Shown: one piece after another, positions 25,622-34,492 of the stretch
Layout of the letters: each line of letters opens with the position of its first letter
Position numbering within the stretch: the stretch's first letter is position 1
Assembly: GCF_039973015.1 (NCBI RefSeq)
Contig: NZ_JBDWLT010000008.1
Span: 1-64,000 of the forward strand
Source: Parvibaculum sp039973015
Lineage (GTDB): Bacteria > Pseudomonadota > Alphaproteobacteria > Parvibaculales > Parvibaculaceae
DNA: 64,000 nt
Direction of reading: 5' to 3'
Notes under the pieces: model-generated
The model's database searches: none
Told to the model about the DNA's origin: nothing
What the model saw: only the letters and a program-made list of their open reading frames with translations
Made by a program: the position numbers and the translations under genes

Positions 25622-26251
25622 CTAGCCATCGGTCAGCTTGAAGTTGACCGCAAACTTCATCCAATGCCCTACCGGCTGTCCGTCCTTTGTCGCCGGGAGG
25701 AAGCGCCACGTGCGCCGCGCGTGAATAAGCGCAACCTTGTCCAGGCGCTCGAAGCCGCTTGACCGGTCCACCTTGCCGTCGGTCACCCGGCCCTCCTCCG
25801 ACACGTAGAGAAGAAGGATCACACGCCCCTCCTCGCCCATGCGGCGCGACGCCGGCGGATAAGGCGGCTGCGTATTGCCGTGGCTGGGGTCCGCGCGCGG
25901 CAGCACAGGCTTCTGTTCGACGACAACCGGGGCCGGATCCGGCTTGACCGTCTGCACCTGCTGGATGGTCTTCGGCGGGGTTGGCGGCGGCGCCTTTTTC
26001 ACCACCGGCGGCGGCACATAAGCTTCGGGCGGCTTCACCACTTCAGGCGGCGGCGGCGGCGCGGGCGGCGCCTCTTTTGGCGCTTCCGCAATCAGCGCAA
26101 CCTGCAAAGGCTCCTGGACAGCCTCGACGATGTTGCGTGCAAGCCCGCTTAACAGGGCCCACAACAGAAGGATATGGAGGCCGATAACCGCCGCAAGTCC
26201 GGCGACACGGCTCGACGAGGGATGGCCTTCACGAAAATCAAGCGTACTCAT
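25622..26251 (-). CDS. tonB: TonB energy-transducing protein
   Basis: 209 residues with the classic three parts: an N-terminal membrane anchor at about 17-38 (AGLAAVIGLHILLLWALL), a Pro-rich periplasm-spanning spacer at about 57-125 with repeated P-P-x and K-P motifs, and the C-terminal TonB domain (residues 130-209: PYPPASRRMGEEGRVILLL, ARRTWRFLPA). It should contact the TonB box of the receptor encoded upstream on the same strand. No other TonB lies in the window, so this copy looks dedicated to the nearby receptor. Confidence 0.94.
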   Translation of the reverse strand: MSTLDFREGHPSSSRVAGLAAVIGLHILLLWALLSGLARNIVEAVQEPLQVALIAEAPKEAPPAPPPPPEVVKPPEAYVPPPVVKKAPPPTPPKTIQQVQTVKPDPAPVVVEQKPVLPRADPSHGNTQPPYPPASRRMGEEGRVILLLYVSEEGRVTDGKVDRSSGFERLDKVALIHARRTWRFLPATKDGQPVGHWMKFAVNFKLTDG

Positions 26252-26353
26252 ATTCCAGTCACTTCCAGGCAGCCGTTCCGCAACTCAGGCCGAACATTTC
26301 AATGCATGCCGATCTGCAGGCTCATGCACGAAAGATGCCGACCGTCTTCTCTT

Positions 26354-26881
26354 TCAGACCACAGCATTTTCACCGGCAAGCCCGGAGAAGCTGCCGCGAA
26401 AATAGACAAGTGGCGCCAGATCGCCTTCGACAGTGGCATTCCGAACGAGGCCCACGAGAATTTCATGATCTCCACCGGAGAAGCAGTCTTCGAGATCGCA
26501 TTCGATGGAGGCACCTGTGCCGGCGATGATTGGCGCACCGTTCTGTCCGTTCCTATATTCAATGCCTTTGAATTTTCCGGCACCCGCTGCCGTCGCAAAG
26601 CACGCAGCAATCTCGCTCTGCCCTTCGGAAAGAATGTTCACGGCAAAAATGCCCGAGCGCTTTATCTGCGACAGCGTTTCGCTCTTGCGCGCAAGCGACA
26701 CAAGGATGAGAGGCGGTGACAGGGACAACGCGGCGAAGGCGCTGACCGTGGTGCCGACAGGGGTTCCGTCCAATGCTGTCGTCACGACGGTAACGCCGGT
26801 GACGAAGTTTCCAAGCGCGTTTCGGTAGGTGACGGGATCGACAGAACCCTGCTCGTATTTCGATGACTGACTCATACTCAC
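26354..26881 (-). CDS. Flavin reductase (RutF/HpaC-like)
   Basis: A 175-residue split-barrel FMN/FAD reductase: DPVTYRNALGNFVTGVTVV, GTTVSAFAALSLSPPLILVSL and SGIFAVNILSEGQSE are the conserved flavin-binding strands. It supplies reduced flavin to a partner monooxygenase by diffusion. The natural partner is the LLM-type monooxygenase encoded three genes upstream in the same operon; the HpaB-like enzyme at 13-14 kb also lacks its own reductase and might borrow it. It starts 24 bases after the M20 hydrolase gene. Confidence 0.9.
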   Translation of the reverse strand: MSMSQSSKYEQGSVDPVTYRNALGNFVTGVTVVTTALDGTPVGTTVSAFAALSLSPPLILVSLARKSETLSQIKRSGIFAVNILSEGQSEIAACFATAAGAGKFKGIEYRNGQNGAPIIAGTGASIECDLEDCFSGGDHEILVGLVRNATVEGDLAPLVYFRGSFSGLAGENAVV

Positions 26882-26905
26882 TGTCTCACTGTTTCTGCCG
26901 TCGCA

Positions 26906-28276
26906 TCAGAAAGGATTGTCGCCATAGACCGGCTTGTAAGCGGCATTTTCTGCTCCATCCGGGGCCCGGCCGCAGATTGAAAGCGCAGTCAACGCGTATA
27001 TCAGGGCGCTTTTGGCAAGGTCCGCCGGGGTGGGCCGCCAGCGGGGCATGCCCGTGGTGACTGCCGGAATGCGGTGCATGTTGAAGACGTTCTGATCGCG
27101 CCACATGCTCGAATAGACCGGGTTGGCACGTTGAAGCTTCTCGCCAAGCGTGAACTCCGTCGCATCTGCAACGGCAGCGACGAGCGGCGCCACGTCCTGC
27201 GCATTCGCCTCGAAGCCATGACGCACCACCATGGGTTCGATGTCGAAACCCTCGATATCGAATTGCCGCATGAGGGCTGCAAGCTCATGCTCGACATCCG
27301 CCGCCTTCTGGCGCGGTGTCAGCCCCGCTTCGAGATAGATAGAGACGACTTCGGTTCCGGTGCCGAAAGAATAGGGAATGCCGGCCTTGATGGAATCGAT
27401 CTGGGTTTTCGGAATCGACACGCCACCCGCACTTTCATAGCGATGACGTTCGGGATAGGTCATGCCCCAGTCATGCAGTGCATCGATGATCGGCCCGAGG
27501 CGATAAATCGGATTCGGATGCTTAAGCGGATCGCCCGGATAGTCGAGAATTGGCGTGAAGACGCCCTGCCCGAAAATACGGATGCGGAAAACGACATAGC
27601 CGCAGCCCTGCCAGGTGAGGCCGAAGTCGCAGCCCTCGGCCGCGATTGCATAATCCGGGGCAACACCGCCGTGGTGAAAGAGGTAATGCGCGCCTATGTC
27701 CTTGCCGAGATAGTCGACGCCTTTCCGGTCTTCGATCGGCTCCGGTCCGATCTCACCGGGGCAAGCCGTGAGATAAAGTTTTCCGGCAAGCGGAATACCC
27801 GATTTGCGCAAGGCTTTGGCCGCGATCATGAAGCAACTCATCGGCCCGCGATCATTCGCTATGGGATAGCCGAAGAGTTTTCCGTCTTCGAGCCAGCATT
27901 CAAGCCATTCCCGGTTCGAGAGCGTTTCGGGCCGGTATTTCGCATTGTCGAGATCGGGCTCGTAGGTCGGGCTCTCTGTGTCGAGATGGGCCGTAAAAAG
28001 AAGGTTCGCACCTTCCGCACTCCCCCCATATTCGCCGATCACGTTCTGGCGCTCCGGTGTCGCGCCCGTGGTGCGGGGATTGAAGCCTTCGCGTTGCATC
28101 CAGTCGAAGACATACTGGCTCGCTGCCGCTTCGCTGCGTGACGGGCTCGGAATATTGCCGAGTTCAAGCGCCAGTTTGCAGAGCTCGTCTTCGTCAATCG
28201 CTGCGGCAATAGCTGCGCGTTCTTCCTCGGTCACCTGGTAGGGCGCCTTCGTCTCGATGTTCAAGGGATCAGACAT
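26906..28276 (-). CDS. M20-family dinuclear zinc amidohydrolase
   Basis: A 456-residue enzyme of the M20 group (acetylornithine deacetylase, carboxypeptidase G2, desuccinylase). The metal and catalytic positions are present: LFTAHLDTES (His and Asp ligands), YPIANDRGPMSCF (bridging Asp), ACPGEIGPE (general base and Glu ligand) and a C-terminal His near NVFNMHRIPAVTTG. A dimerisation lid domain lies between. It hydrolyses an N-acyl or N-carbamoyl bond. The start at 28276 (M-S-D-P-L-N) overlaps the end of the isochorismatase-like gene by eight bases, indicating coupling. In this operon it may process a ring-opened amide produced by the monooxygenase. Confidence 0.88.
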   Translation of the reverse strand: MSDPLNIETKAPYQVTEEERAAIAAAIDEDELCKLALELGNIPSPSRSEAAASQYVFDWMQREGFNPRTTGATPERQNVIGEYGGSAEGANLLFTAHLDTESPTYEPDLDNAKYRPETLSNREWLECWLEDGKLFGYPIANDRGPMSCFMIAAKALRKSGIPLAGKLYLTACPGEIGPEPIEDRKGVDYLGKDIGAHYLFHHGGVAPDYAIAAEGCDFGLTWQGCGYVVFRIRIFGQGVFTPILDYPGDPLKHPNPIYRLGPIIDALHDWGMTYPERHRYESAGGVSIPKTQIDSIKAGIPYSFGTGTEVVSIYLEAGLTPRQKAADVEHELAALMRQFDIEGFDIEPMVVRHGFEANAQDVAPLVAAVADATEFTLGEKLQRANPVYSSMWRDQNVFNMHRIPAVTTGMPRWRPTPADLAKSALIYALTALSICGRAPDGAENAAYKPVYGDNPF

Positions 28277-28943
28277 GGGCAGCGCTCCATGCGTCTTCGA
28301 TCTCTGCCGTGCTGCGCAGAACGGCACAGTTCATTTCAAGGATATTAAGGGCAGAACGGTGAACATCATCGCCGTAAGCGGCGCTGGCATCGTCCGCGAT
28401 AATGATGTGGTAGTCGCGGTGGAAGGCATCGGACACGGTGTTGTCGATGCAGCATTCCGTCGTAAGACCGCAGACAACAAGTGTGTCGACGCCTTTTTCC
28501 ATCAGTATTTCCGCGAAGTTGGTTGCGTGGAAGGCGCTGTATTTCGGCTTCATTACAACGGCATCACCCGGCTGCGGCAGAGGTCCGTAAAATGCAGCAC
28601 CCGGTGTTCCCGCGCGGCAGACATTGCTTTCGGACTCAGGGTCACCGTCACGGCGGCGCATCCGTTCCATCCAGACGGGTGAGTCCGTTTCTGCCTTTGT
28701 TTCCAGCCCGATGAAGATGACCGGCACACCCGCTCCACGCGCCGAGGCGACAAGTCGCTTCATATTCGCGATGGCTCCGGGAACCGCGCTCATGTCGACG
28801 CCATAACTCGCCATCAGACCGTCCGGCGCTGCGAAATCGACCTGCACGTCGATGACGCAGAGCGCAGCACGCTTTGGCGAGATCCAGCCGGCGAGCTCAC
28901 CGGGACCACCGCTCCCGGGTTTTGTTTCGGCCATAGCTGTCAT
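28269..28943 (-). CDS. Isochorismatase-superfamily cysteine hydrolase (RutB-like)
   Basis: 224 residues of the cysteine-hydrolase fold: catalytic Asp in LCVIDVQVDFAAP, Lys in VVMKPKYSAFHATNF and nucleophile Cys in VVCGLTTECCIDNT. RutB (ureidoacrylate amidohydrolase) and N-carbamoylsarcosine amidase share these positions, including the Q-P-G-D-x-V-x-x-K-P-(K/R)-Y-S pattern. Its ATG overlaps the TGA of the upstream monooxygenase gene (ATGA), the same pairing as rutA-rutB. It probably hydrolyses the amide, peroxy-acid or carbamoyl product of that enzyme. Confidence 0.88.
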   Translation of the reverse strand: MTAMAETKPGSGGPGELAGWISPKRAALCVIDVQVDFAAPDGLMASYGVDMSAVPGAIANMKRLVASARGAGVPVIFIGLETKAETDSPVWMERMRRRDGDPESESNVCRAGTPGAAFYGPLPQPGDAVVMKPKYSAFHATNFAEILMEKGVDTLVVCGLTTECCIDNTVSDAFHRDYHIIIADDASAAYGDDVHRSALNILEMNCAVLRSTAEIEDAWSAAHV

Positions 28944-30007
28944 GCGAAATGTGCCTTGAGGCCAGGGAGCACTTCCTTGCCGAAAGTCGTCAACCCTTTC
29001 ACGTAATCGGGGTAGATGGTCATGATGCCGTCAAGTTCGCAGCCTTCGATCTGTTCCTTGAGCTTTTCCAGACAAGTCGCAGGCGTTCCCGCGACGGTAT
29101 GCGTCATGAAGGTTTCCTTCGCCTTCTCACCCATGACGCTCGCACTGCCATCGGCCTCCATGCCGTAGCTGCGCATCATTCCCTGCACGGCGCCCCAGTC
29201 GAGACCCTGCTTGTAGTAGTCAACCGTCTTGGCCGCTTCCTCATCGGTATCGCCGAAGACGATGGTGCTCATTGCAAAAACACGGATCGTCGTGTCGTAT
29301 TCGGCGGCCACACGACGCGCCAGGCGGCTGATGCGGAGCGTATCTTCCGCCGTCTTGCCGCCGATGAAGCATGCATCGGTATTCTGTACGGTGAACCGCA
29401 ACCCGCGCTCCGACTGTCCCGCGCAGATCAGATAAGGCCGCGGGTTCGATACGGGTTTCGGGTCGGAAACGCAATCATTGAACTTGAAGAACTCGCCGTC
29501 ATAGTCGACGTGGTCCTTCTCCCACATGGTCTTGACGAGCTTGGTCCACTCCTCGGCGTAGCGGTAGCGGCCATCATGATCGAGATCCGCAGGCCAGGCG
29601 CCCATCTGGTCGAACTCGTCCTTGAAGGCGCCGGAGACAATGTTCAGACCCGCTCTGCCGCCGGAGATGTGATCCAGCGTCGTAATCATCTTCGCGACCA
29701 CGGCGGGGTTTTGCAGCAGCGTATGAACGGTGGCGATGATGCGCGCGTTCTTCGTCGCTTCGGCGATGCCCGCCATCATGGTCACGGATTCAAGCGAGGT
29801 TCCCCAATGCCCGGTTTCACCGCCGAAGCCGCGCCATTTCATCATCGACATGATGAAATCGAGACCGATTTCGTCTGCGATCATCGCCGCTTCGCGGTTC
29901 TGCTTGTAGGACGCATCAAGCGGCGGCGTGTTCTTCGAGATAATCCATCCGCCATTGGCGATGGGCAGGAAGACGCCGAATTCTTTTTTTCCGGTGGAAG
30001 AAGACAT
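28940..30007 (-). CDS. RutA-like LLM-class flavin-dependent monooxygenase
   Basis: A 355-residue TIM-barrel enzyme of the bacterial-luciferase-like class. It shares long stretches with pyrimidine oxygenase RutA as I recall it: MKWRGFGGETGHWGTSLES, HTLLQNPAVVAKMITTLD, ISGGRAGLNIVSGAFKDEF, QMGAWP and PYLICAGQSERG. RutA and its relatives use a flavin-N5-oxide to break an amide C-N bond in a ring. The paralogous sulfone monooxygenase SfnG is an alternative, but the partner hydrolases favour the RutA-like reading. The ATG at 30007 was chosen over a TTG at 30016. It needs FMNH2 from the reductase at the end of the operon. Confidence 0.87.
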   Translation of the reverse strand: MSSSTGKKEFGVFLPIANGGWIISKNTPPLDASYKQNREAAMIADEIGLDFIMSMMKWRGFGGETGHWGTSLESVTMMAGIAEATKNARIIATVHTLLQNPAVVAKMITTLDHISGGRAGLNIVSGAFKDEFDQMGAWPADLDHDGRYRYAEEWTKLVKTMWEKDHVDYDGEFFKFNDCVSDPKPVSNPRPYLICAGQSERGLRFTVQNTDACFIGGKTAEDTLRISRLARRVAAEYDTTIRVFAMSTIVFGDTDEEAAKTVDYYKQGLDWGAVQGMMRSYGMEADGSASVMGEKAKETFMTHTVAGTPATCLEKLKEQIEGCELDGIMTIYPDYVKGLTTFGKEVLPGLKAHFA

Positions 30008-30054
30008 TTTTCTCAACCTCGTATTAAACCAGTAATCCGTTCCGTGCCGCCGCG

Positions 30055-31392
30055 TCAGACGCCAAGCTTGGCGGGCTCACCTTCCATCGCATGCTCCATG
30101 TCACCTGCCTGGGCGAGTGCGGCGGCGGTCATCACCGCTTCTTCTTCCCGTTCCTCTTCGTCGGAGATGCGCACGGGCGGCCGCATGAAGAAGACGGCAA
30201 CCATCACTACCAGGGGCACCAGCGCATAAAGGAAGAAGGCCCAGACGAAGGTGCCGGTCACATCTCGCAGATAGCCACCCAGAAAGGGGCCGAAGGAGGC
30301 GAGCGTTGCCGCCACATTCATGAAGGAGAAGAGTTCGAGGTAGGCATTGCGGCCGAAATAATTCATCAGCAGCACGCTCGTCGCGAGAAAGGTCGTGCCG
30401 TAGCCGATACCGATGCCGACTGAATAGACAATGAGAGCCAGCCAGTTGGTGCCAACGCCCAGACCGATCATGCCTACGACAAGAAGTGCAAGCGATACCA
30501 TCAGCAGGCGTTTCGGATCGATATATTCCCCGATGAAGCCGCTGACGGCGCGCGATGCCGCATTGAGGAAAGCCTCGAAGCTGAGCAGACCGGCGGCTAC
30601 CGCCATCCCGACACCGATCTCTGTCAGGTGGCCGACGGAAAGGCTGTTGACCGTGATGCCGCAAAGCAGGAACGAAACATAGCCCGCCGCGATGATGTAG
30701 AACTGCGGTGTGCGGAGCGCCTGCATCGCCGTCCATTTTTGCCGCGTGATATAGACGCCGGAAGCGGACTCATCGACGGCTGCATTCGCGATGTCCTCGG
30801 CGCGCTGGTCTTCCGCCTCTCCTTCGCGCAGAAAGGCGGCGGTCAGCACACCGGACGCCGCCATCAGAATGGCGATGATCATCCAGTGCATCCGCCATTC
30901 TTCCCAGATGCCGACTGCCGCGAAGTAAACGAGCGGACCGGCGATACCGCCGACGCCACCGATTGTGAAATAGATGCCGAAAGCCATGGACTGCTTCTTG
31001 AAGCAGCGGGCGATCATGTAGGTGCCGGGAACCGTCGCGACGAAGGAAAAGCCTGTGCCCGCGAGCAGCATGGCAATGAAATAGGTGGGGACGTCCTGAA
31101 CGACGTAAAGAAGCATGAAGCCCGCAACAAGGATGGCTGTACCGAACAGAACAGTCGCGCGGACACCGAACTTGCGGATCATGTAGGCGGGCGGATAGCT
31201 CGACAGGCCGCAGGAGACGCCAAGAAGGGTGAAACCCAGACCTGCTGCCGTCCAGTCCCAACCGAGTTCGCTCACCATATCGGGGAGCACCACGCCAAGC
31301 GACGTGAAGGTGCCGGCTGTTACAAGAAAGAACAGGACGCTGAAGGACAGCAAGACAAACCACGGATATACAAACTCTTTCGTGTCGTTCAT
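30055..31392 (-). CDS. MFS permease (monocarboxylate/oxalate-formate type)
   Basis: A 445-residue inner-membrane transporter with about twelve helices in two bundles. The N-terminal half begins YPWFVLLSFSVLFFLVTAG and has YMIRKFGVRATVLFG as the helix 2-3 loop; the second half begins after a charged central loop (REGEAEDQRAEDI). The family moves organic acids or small aromatic carboxylates. The ATG at 31392 has GGAGG seven bases upstream. Between the TonB receptor and the RutA-like gene, it would carry the substrate from the periplasm to the cytosol. Confidence 0.87.
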   Translation of the reverse strand: MNDTKEFVYPWFVLLSFSVLFFLVTAGTFTSLGVVLPDMVSELGWDWTAAGLGFTLLGVSCGLSSYPPAYMIRKFGVRATVLFGTAILVAGFMLLYVVQDVPTYFIAMLLAGTGFSFVATVPGTYMIARCFKKQSMAFGIYFTIGGVGGIAGPLVYFAAVGIWEEWRMHWMIIAILMAASGVLTAAFLREGEAEDQRAEDIANAAVDESASGVYITRQKWTAMQALRTPQFYIIAAGYVSFLLCGITVNSLSVGHLTEIGVGMAVAAGLLSFEAFLNAASRAVSGFIGEYIDPKRLLMVSLALLVVGMIGLGVGTNWLALIVYSVGIGIGYGTTFLATSVLLMNYFGRNAYLELFSFMNVAATLASFGPFLGGYLRDVTGTFVWAFFLYALVPLVVMVAVFFMRPPVRISDEEEREEEAVMTAAALAQAGDMEHAMEGEPAKLGV

Positions 31393-31445
31393 CTGCTGGC
31401 CTCCAGACATCATGTACTCGGGTTACGCGGTCGTAGCTTCGATAC

Positions 31446-33920
31446 TCAGAAGCGGTAGGTTGCCGTCAGTCTCCATTCGCGGCCCTTGCCGGGCAGCACG
31501 GCGACGTCGCCATAGAGATCCTGAAGCGGGGTGAAGTATTCTTCGTCGAGAAGGTTGTCGATGTTGAGTGCGAGCTTCCAGCTATTGAAGTCCGCATAGG
31601 CCGACGCCTGGACGACGAAGTAGTCGGGATACTTCACGGGATCAGCTGCAAGCCCAGCCGTCTCGGAGACATAGCGCACGCCCCATGTCGTACCGGCATG
31701 ACCCCATGCGTACTGATCGGACGTATAGGTACCGAAGAGGCTCAAGACCCTTTCAGGAATACGGCGGTCTTCGATCTCGCCTGCGTAGTAGCTGTTGCCG
31801 GTGATGCCAGCGATACCGCTGAAGGAATAGCCGACAAGCGCTGCACCGTAGTAGTCCTCCGGGTTGTAGCCGAAGGTCTCCGGCGTGAAGTAGTAGAAGG
31901 CATCGTAGCTGCCGAGGAACTTGGTCTTCTGCGCGTTACCGGCAAAGGTGAAGCTCAGGTTCTTCGTTGCAAGATAACGCAGCTCAAGCTCAACGCCCTC
32001 GCCTTCCGTTTCGTCGACATTGCCACTGACATTGTCGAGGACCGTGCGGTGCTGACGATAGAAGGAGAGTGCGCCGGTGAGAACGCCATCGAAAGCTTCA
32101 AGCTTGACGCCGGCTTCGAGCAGGTCACCATCCGACAGGTAGGAGCCGTTGGCAATGTTGCTGGTGGAGATATCGCCAGCCTGGCCGAATTCCAGTGCGA
32201 CGGTTTCGGCATAGGTCAGGTAGGGGCGGACGCCATAAGGCCCCTTGTACATGATCATGCCGCTATAGGTGAAAGCGTCGCTGTCGTCGCTCTGTGAACC
32301 ACCGGTACAGAAGCAGAGAGCCCCGCGTTCTTCCGAGTCCACACTGTAGACGTCGTACCGGCCCGTACCGGTGATCAAGAGCGTGTCGGCAATATCGAGA
32401 TCCATCATCGCGAAGATGCCGATATCGTTCCACTTTGACTTGGTGTCGATGTCCCAGGTGTAGCCGGAACCCGGCATGAAGGGCGAACCGAGCTGGTCTG
32501 TGGCCGTCGCACCTTGCGAAAGGTCACGCCGGTCCAGCGCGATACCGCCATAGTTGAAGGACTCTTTTTTCGTCGCGTCGTAGAAGCGGTTGCTCACGCC
32601 GACATTGAAGGCGGCGGTGACCGGCTCGTCGGGAACCTTTACATCGAAGTTGTAGCTGACGCGGCCTTCGATTGTGTAAGCCTCGTAGTCCGCCGGAAAG
32701 CCGTAGCTCACGAAGCGCTCATTATCGAGCGAGTCATAGAAGAGTTGGAACTTGAGTTCCGACCCGTTCGTGAACCCCTTTATAAGGTCGGCATAGAGCG
32801 TCATCGTCGTTGTGTCGGAGAAATCGAGATCGCTCGTATAGACGTCGCGCGGGCTCAAAGTGGTCGTGCCAACGCCCGTGTCGAGCTGACGATAGACGAG
32901 AGGAACATCGCAGAAGCCGAAGCATTCCGGCGCGCCCGTCAAGCCACCCGGCGGCAATTCACCGGCATCGATATAGCCATTGCCGTTCGCGTCGATCAGG
33001 CCCGAATTCGTCCCCGTGGTATAAGTGCCGTTGTCGATCAAATTCTGGGTGACGCGGTTCCAGCCGGGTGTCTGCACATAACCTTTAGACTGGTAGAACA
33101 TGAGCCCGCCGCCATAGGTCCAGCCATCCAGCGTTTCGAACTGAGCGGTACTCTGCAGCAACTGATGTTCAGGCTCGATACCGCGATAGAAGCTCTCGGA
33201 ATCCTCAAGCTCGCCATAGATGTAAACGCCGCCGGCCGTATCGCCGAAGTTGAGCGGGATTCCAGTCTCGAAGGTGCCGTTCTTTTTCTCATAAGAACCG
33301 ATTGTGCCGGTCACCTCACCCGAGATGTCCGTCATGTAGCCCGCTTCTTCGCTGATCTTCGCCGTCTTGGGCTCAAGGTTCAGGAGGCCGCCCACCTTGC
33401 CGGGTCCGAAATTCGCCGTCGGCGGGCCGCGCAGGATATCGACGCGCGAGGCAGCGCCGATCGGTGTCTGGTAGGTACCGCGGTTTTCGATACGCTTGAA
33501 ACCGTGGAAGTAGGTTTCGGCAAGCAAGCCGCGGACATTGAGCGCCCCTTCAACGCCATAGAACGAGGCCGTGAAGGTGCCTGGTGAGACGGCGGCGAGA
33601 TCATCAACGGTGGTCACGCCATAAGCGTCGAGTGTTTGATCGCTGACAAAGGTTGCCGACCGCGGCGTTTCGAGAAGCGGCTTTTTCATACCGAACAGCA
33701 GATCGCTCGGCTGCTGCTCCAGCAGACCGGCCCTGTCTCGCTCGGAGATGACCGTCATCTCCTTGACTTCGCCGGAGGTTTCGACCGGCGCGGCCTCCAT
33801 CACCGGAATGTTTTCGTCGAGGATCTCCTGCGCCTGCGTGCCCGACGGCACGATCAGGGCAGCGACCATGGCCAACAGGGCCAGATGTGATGTGGTGCCG
33901 AGGTAATGTGATTTGCTCAT
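31446..33920 (-). CDS. TonB-dependent outer-membrane receptor
   Basis: 824 residues from the ATG at 33920, which begins a signal peptide of about 31 residues ending in GTQAQ. A TonB box follows (EMTVISERDR near residues 50-60), then the plug domain (TPRSATFVSDQTLDAYGVTTVDDL, VDILRGPPTANFGPGKVGGL) and a 22-strand barrel ending in the C-terminal Phe of LTATYRF. It imports a large or scarce ligand across the outer membrane. It heads the operon that ends with tonB-exbB-exbD-exbD, so receptor and energy source are co-encoded. The ligand cannot be read from the sequence; the downstream genes suggest a catabolic substrate more than a siderophore. Confidence 0.93.
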   Translation of the reverse strand: MSKSHYLGTTSHLALLAMVAALIVPSGTQAQEILDENIPVMEAAPVETSGEVKEMTVISERDRAGLLEQQPSDLLFGMKKPLLETPRSATFVSDQTLDAYGVTTVDDLAAVSPGTFTASFYGVEGALNVRGLLAETYFHGFKRIENRGTYQTPIGAASRVDILRGPPTANFGPGKVGGLLNLEPKTAKISEEAGYMTDISGEVTGTIGSYEKKNGTFETGIPLNFGDTAGGVYIYGELEDSESFYRGIEPEHQLLQSTAQFETLDGWTYGGGLMFYQSKGYVQTPGWNRVTQNLIDNGTYTTGTNSGLIDANGNGYIDAGELPPGGLTGAPECFGFCDVPLVYRQLDTGVGTTTLSPRDVYTSDLDFSDTTTMTLYADLIKGFTNGSELKFQLFYDSLDNERFVSYGFPADYEAYTIEGRVSYNFDVKVPDEPVTAAFNVGVSNRFYDATKKESFNYGGIALDRRDLSQGATATDQLGSPFMPGSGYTWDIDTKSKWNDIGIFAMMDLDIADTLLITGTGRYDVYSVDSEERGALCFCTGGSQSDDSDAFTYSGMIMYKGPYGVRPYLTYAETVALEFGQAGDISTSNIANGSYLSDGDLLEAGVKLEAFDGVLTGALSFYRQHRTVLDNVSGNVDETEGEGVELELRYLATKNLSFTFAGNAQKTKFLGSYDAFYYFTPETFGYNPEDYYGAALVGYSFSGIAGITGNSYYAGEIEDRRIPERVLSLFGTYTSDQYAWGHAGTTWGVRYVSETAGLAADPVKYPDYFVVQASAYADFNSWKLALNIDNLLDEEYFTPLQDLYGDVAVLPGKGREWRLTATYRF

Positions 33921-34492
33921 ACGTGACGCCCCCAATCGCAATACAAGGAAGAGCAGTTTTCTTCGCAGATGCGGTATAGAGAGCAAGGCGTGTGCCAGAT
34001 TCACATGATGTTGATTTTTCTATGTTTTTTTCAATTTCTTCAGAAACAAGCGCTGCATCTGACAAAAAATCATCATGCATCGCAGCAGAAATCTGGCCTC
34101 GTGCATCCGTTCGCGGCAGCTGGCGGGGCGAGGGGGGAATTTGGTCAAGTATCCGTTCGCCTTTGCGTCACCGGACAAGTCCTGCAGGAGTGTCGCGCGG
34201 CTCATCTGCAGGGCAGCTACCTCCCGGTAGAGGCTTTTGCCTCCATGAATGATAATTTCACCAGGGCATGAAACCATCGGCAGGGCGCAGAAAAGCAGCA
34301 AAAGGAACGCTGCTGCCCTCTTCGTTTGCGTTTCTAGCACTGCCTTTCACAAAACTGATGAAATCTTGGTCACATCGCCATGCGCGCCCCAAAGGCCAAA
34401 AAACCACCCAACTCATAGGGCGCGCGCAAGCAAGACCGTCAAGAGTATGTGGCCGTAGGGTCCGGCAACATCCGGTACAAAATGGCGTGATA
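33921..34492. promoter_or_regulatory. Divergent promoter region, TonB-receptor operon / TauD-SDR operon
   Basis: 572 bases without a convincing gene. The DNA is more AT-rich than its surroundings, notably about 33990-34080, and must hold the promoters of the ten-gene minus-strand run and the two-gene plus-strand run. I find no clear operator palindrome. A 106-codon minus-strand frame with a lipoprotein-like start (34020-34340) exists but has poor codon character. Confidence 0.5.

Noticed and set aside
26906..30007. Classical Rut pyrimidine-degradation operon
   Set aside because: RutC, RutD, RutE and RutG are not present and an M20 hydrolase is added, so naming these genes rutA/B/F outright would overstate the evidence.
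31446..33920. Siderophore receptor reading of the TonB-dependent receptor
   Set aside because: No iron-reductase, siderophore synthesis or Fur-like site is visible nearby. The linked genes are catabolic, though iron transport cannot be strictly excluded.
34020..34340. Minus-strand frame of 106 codons with a lipoprotein-like N-terminus in the 33.9-34.5 kb gap
   Set aside because: The hydrophobic start is suggestive, but the remainder has no family features, it ends in a Lys/Leu-rich AT-rich tail, and it has no good ribosome site. Kept only as part of the intergenic description.
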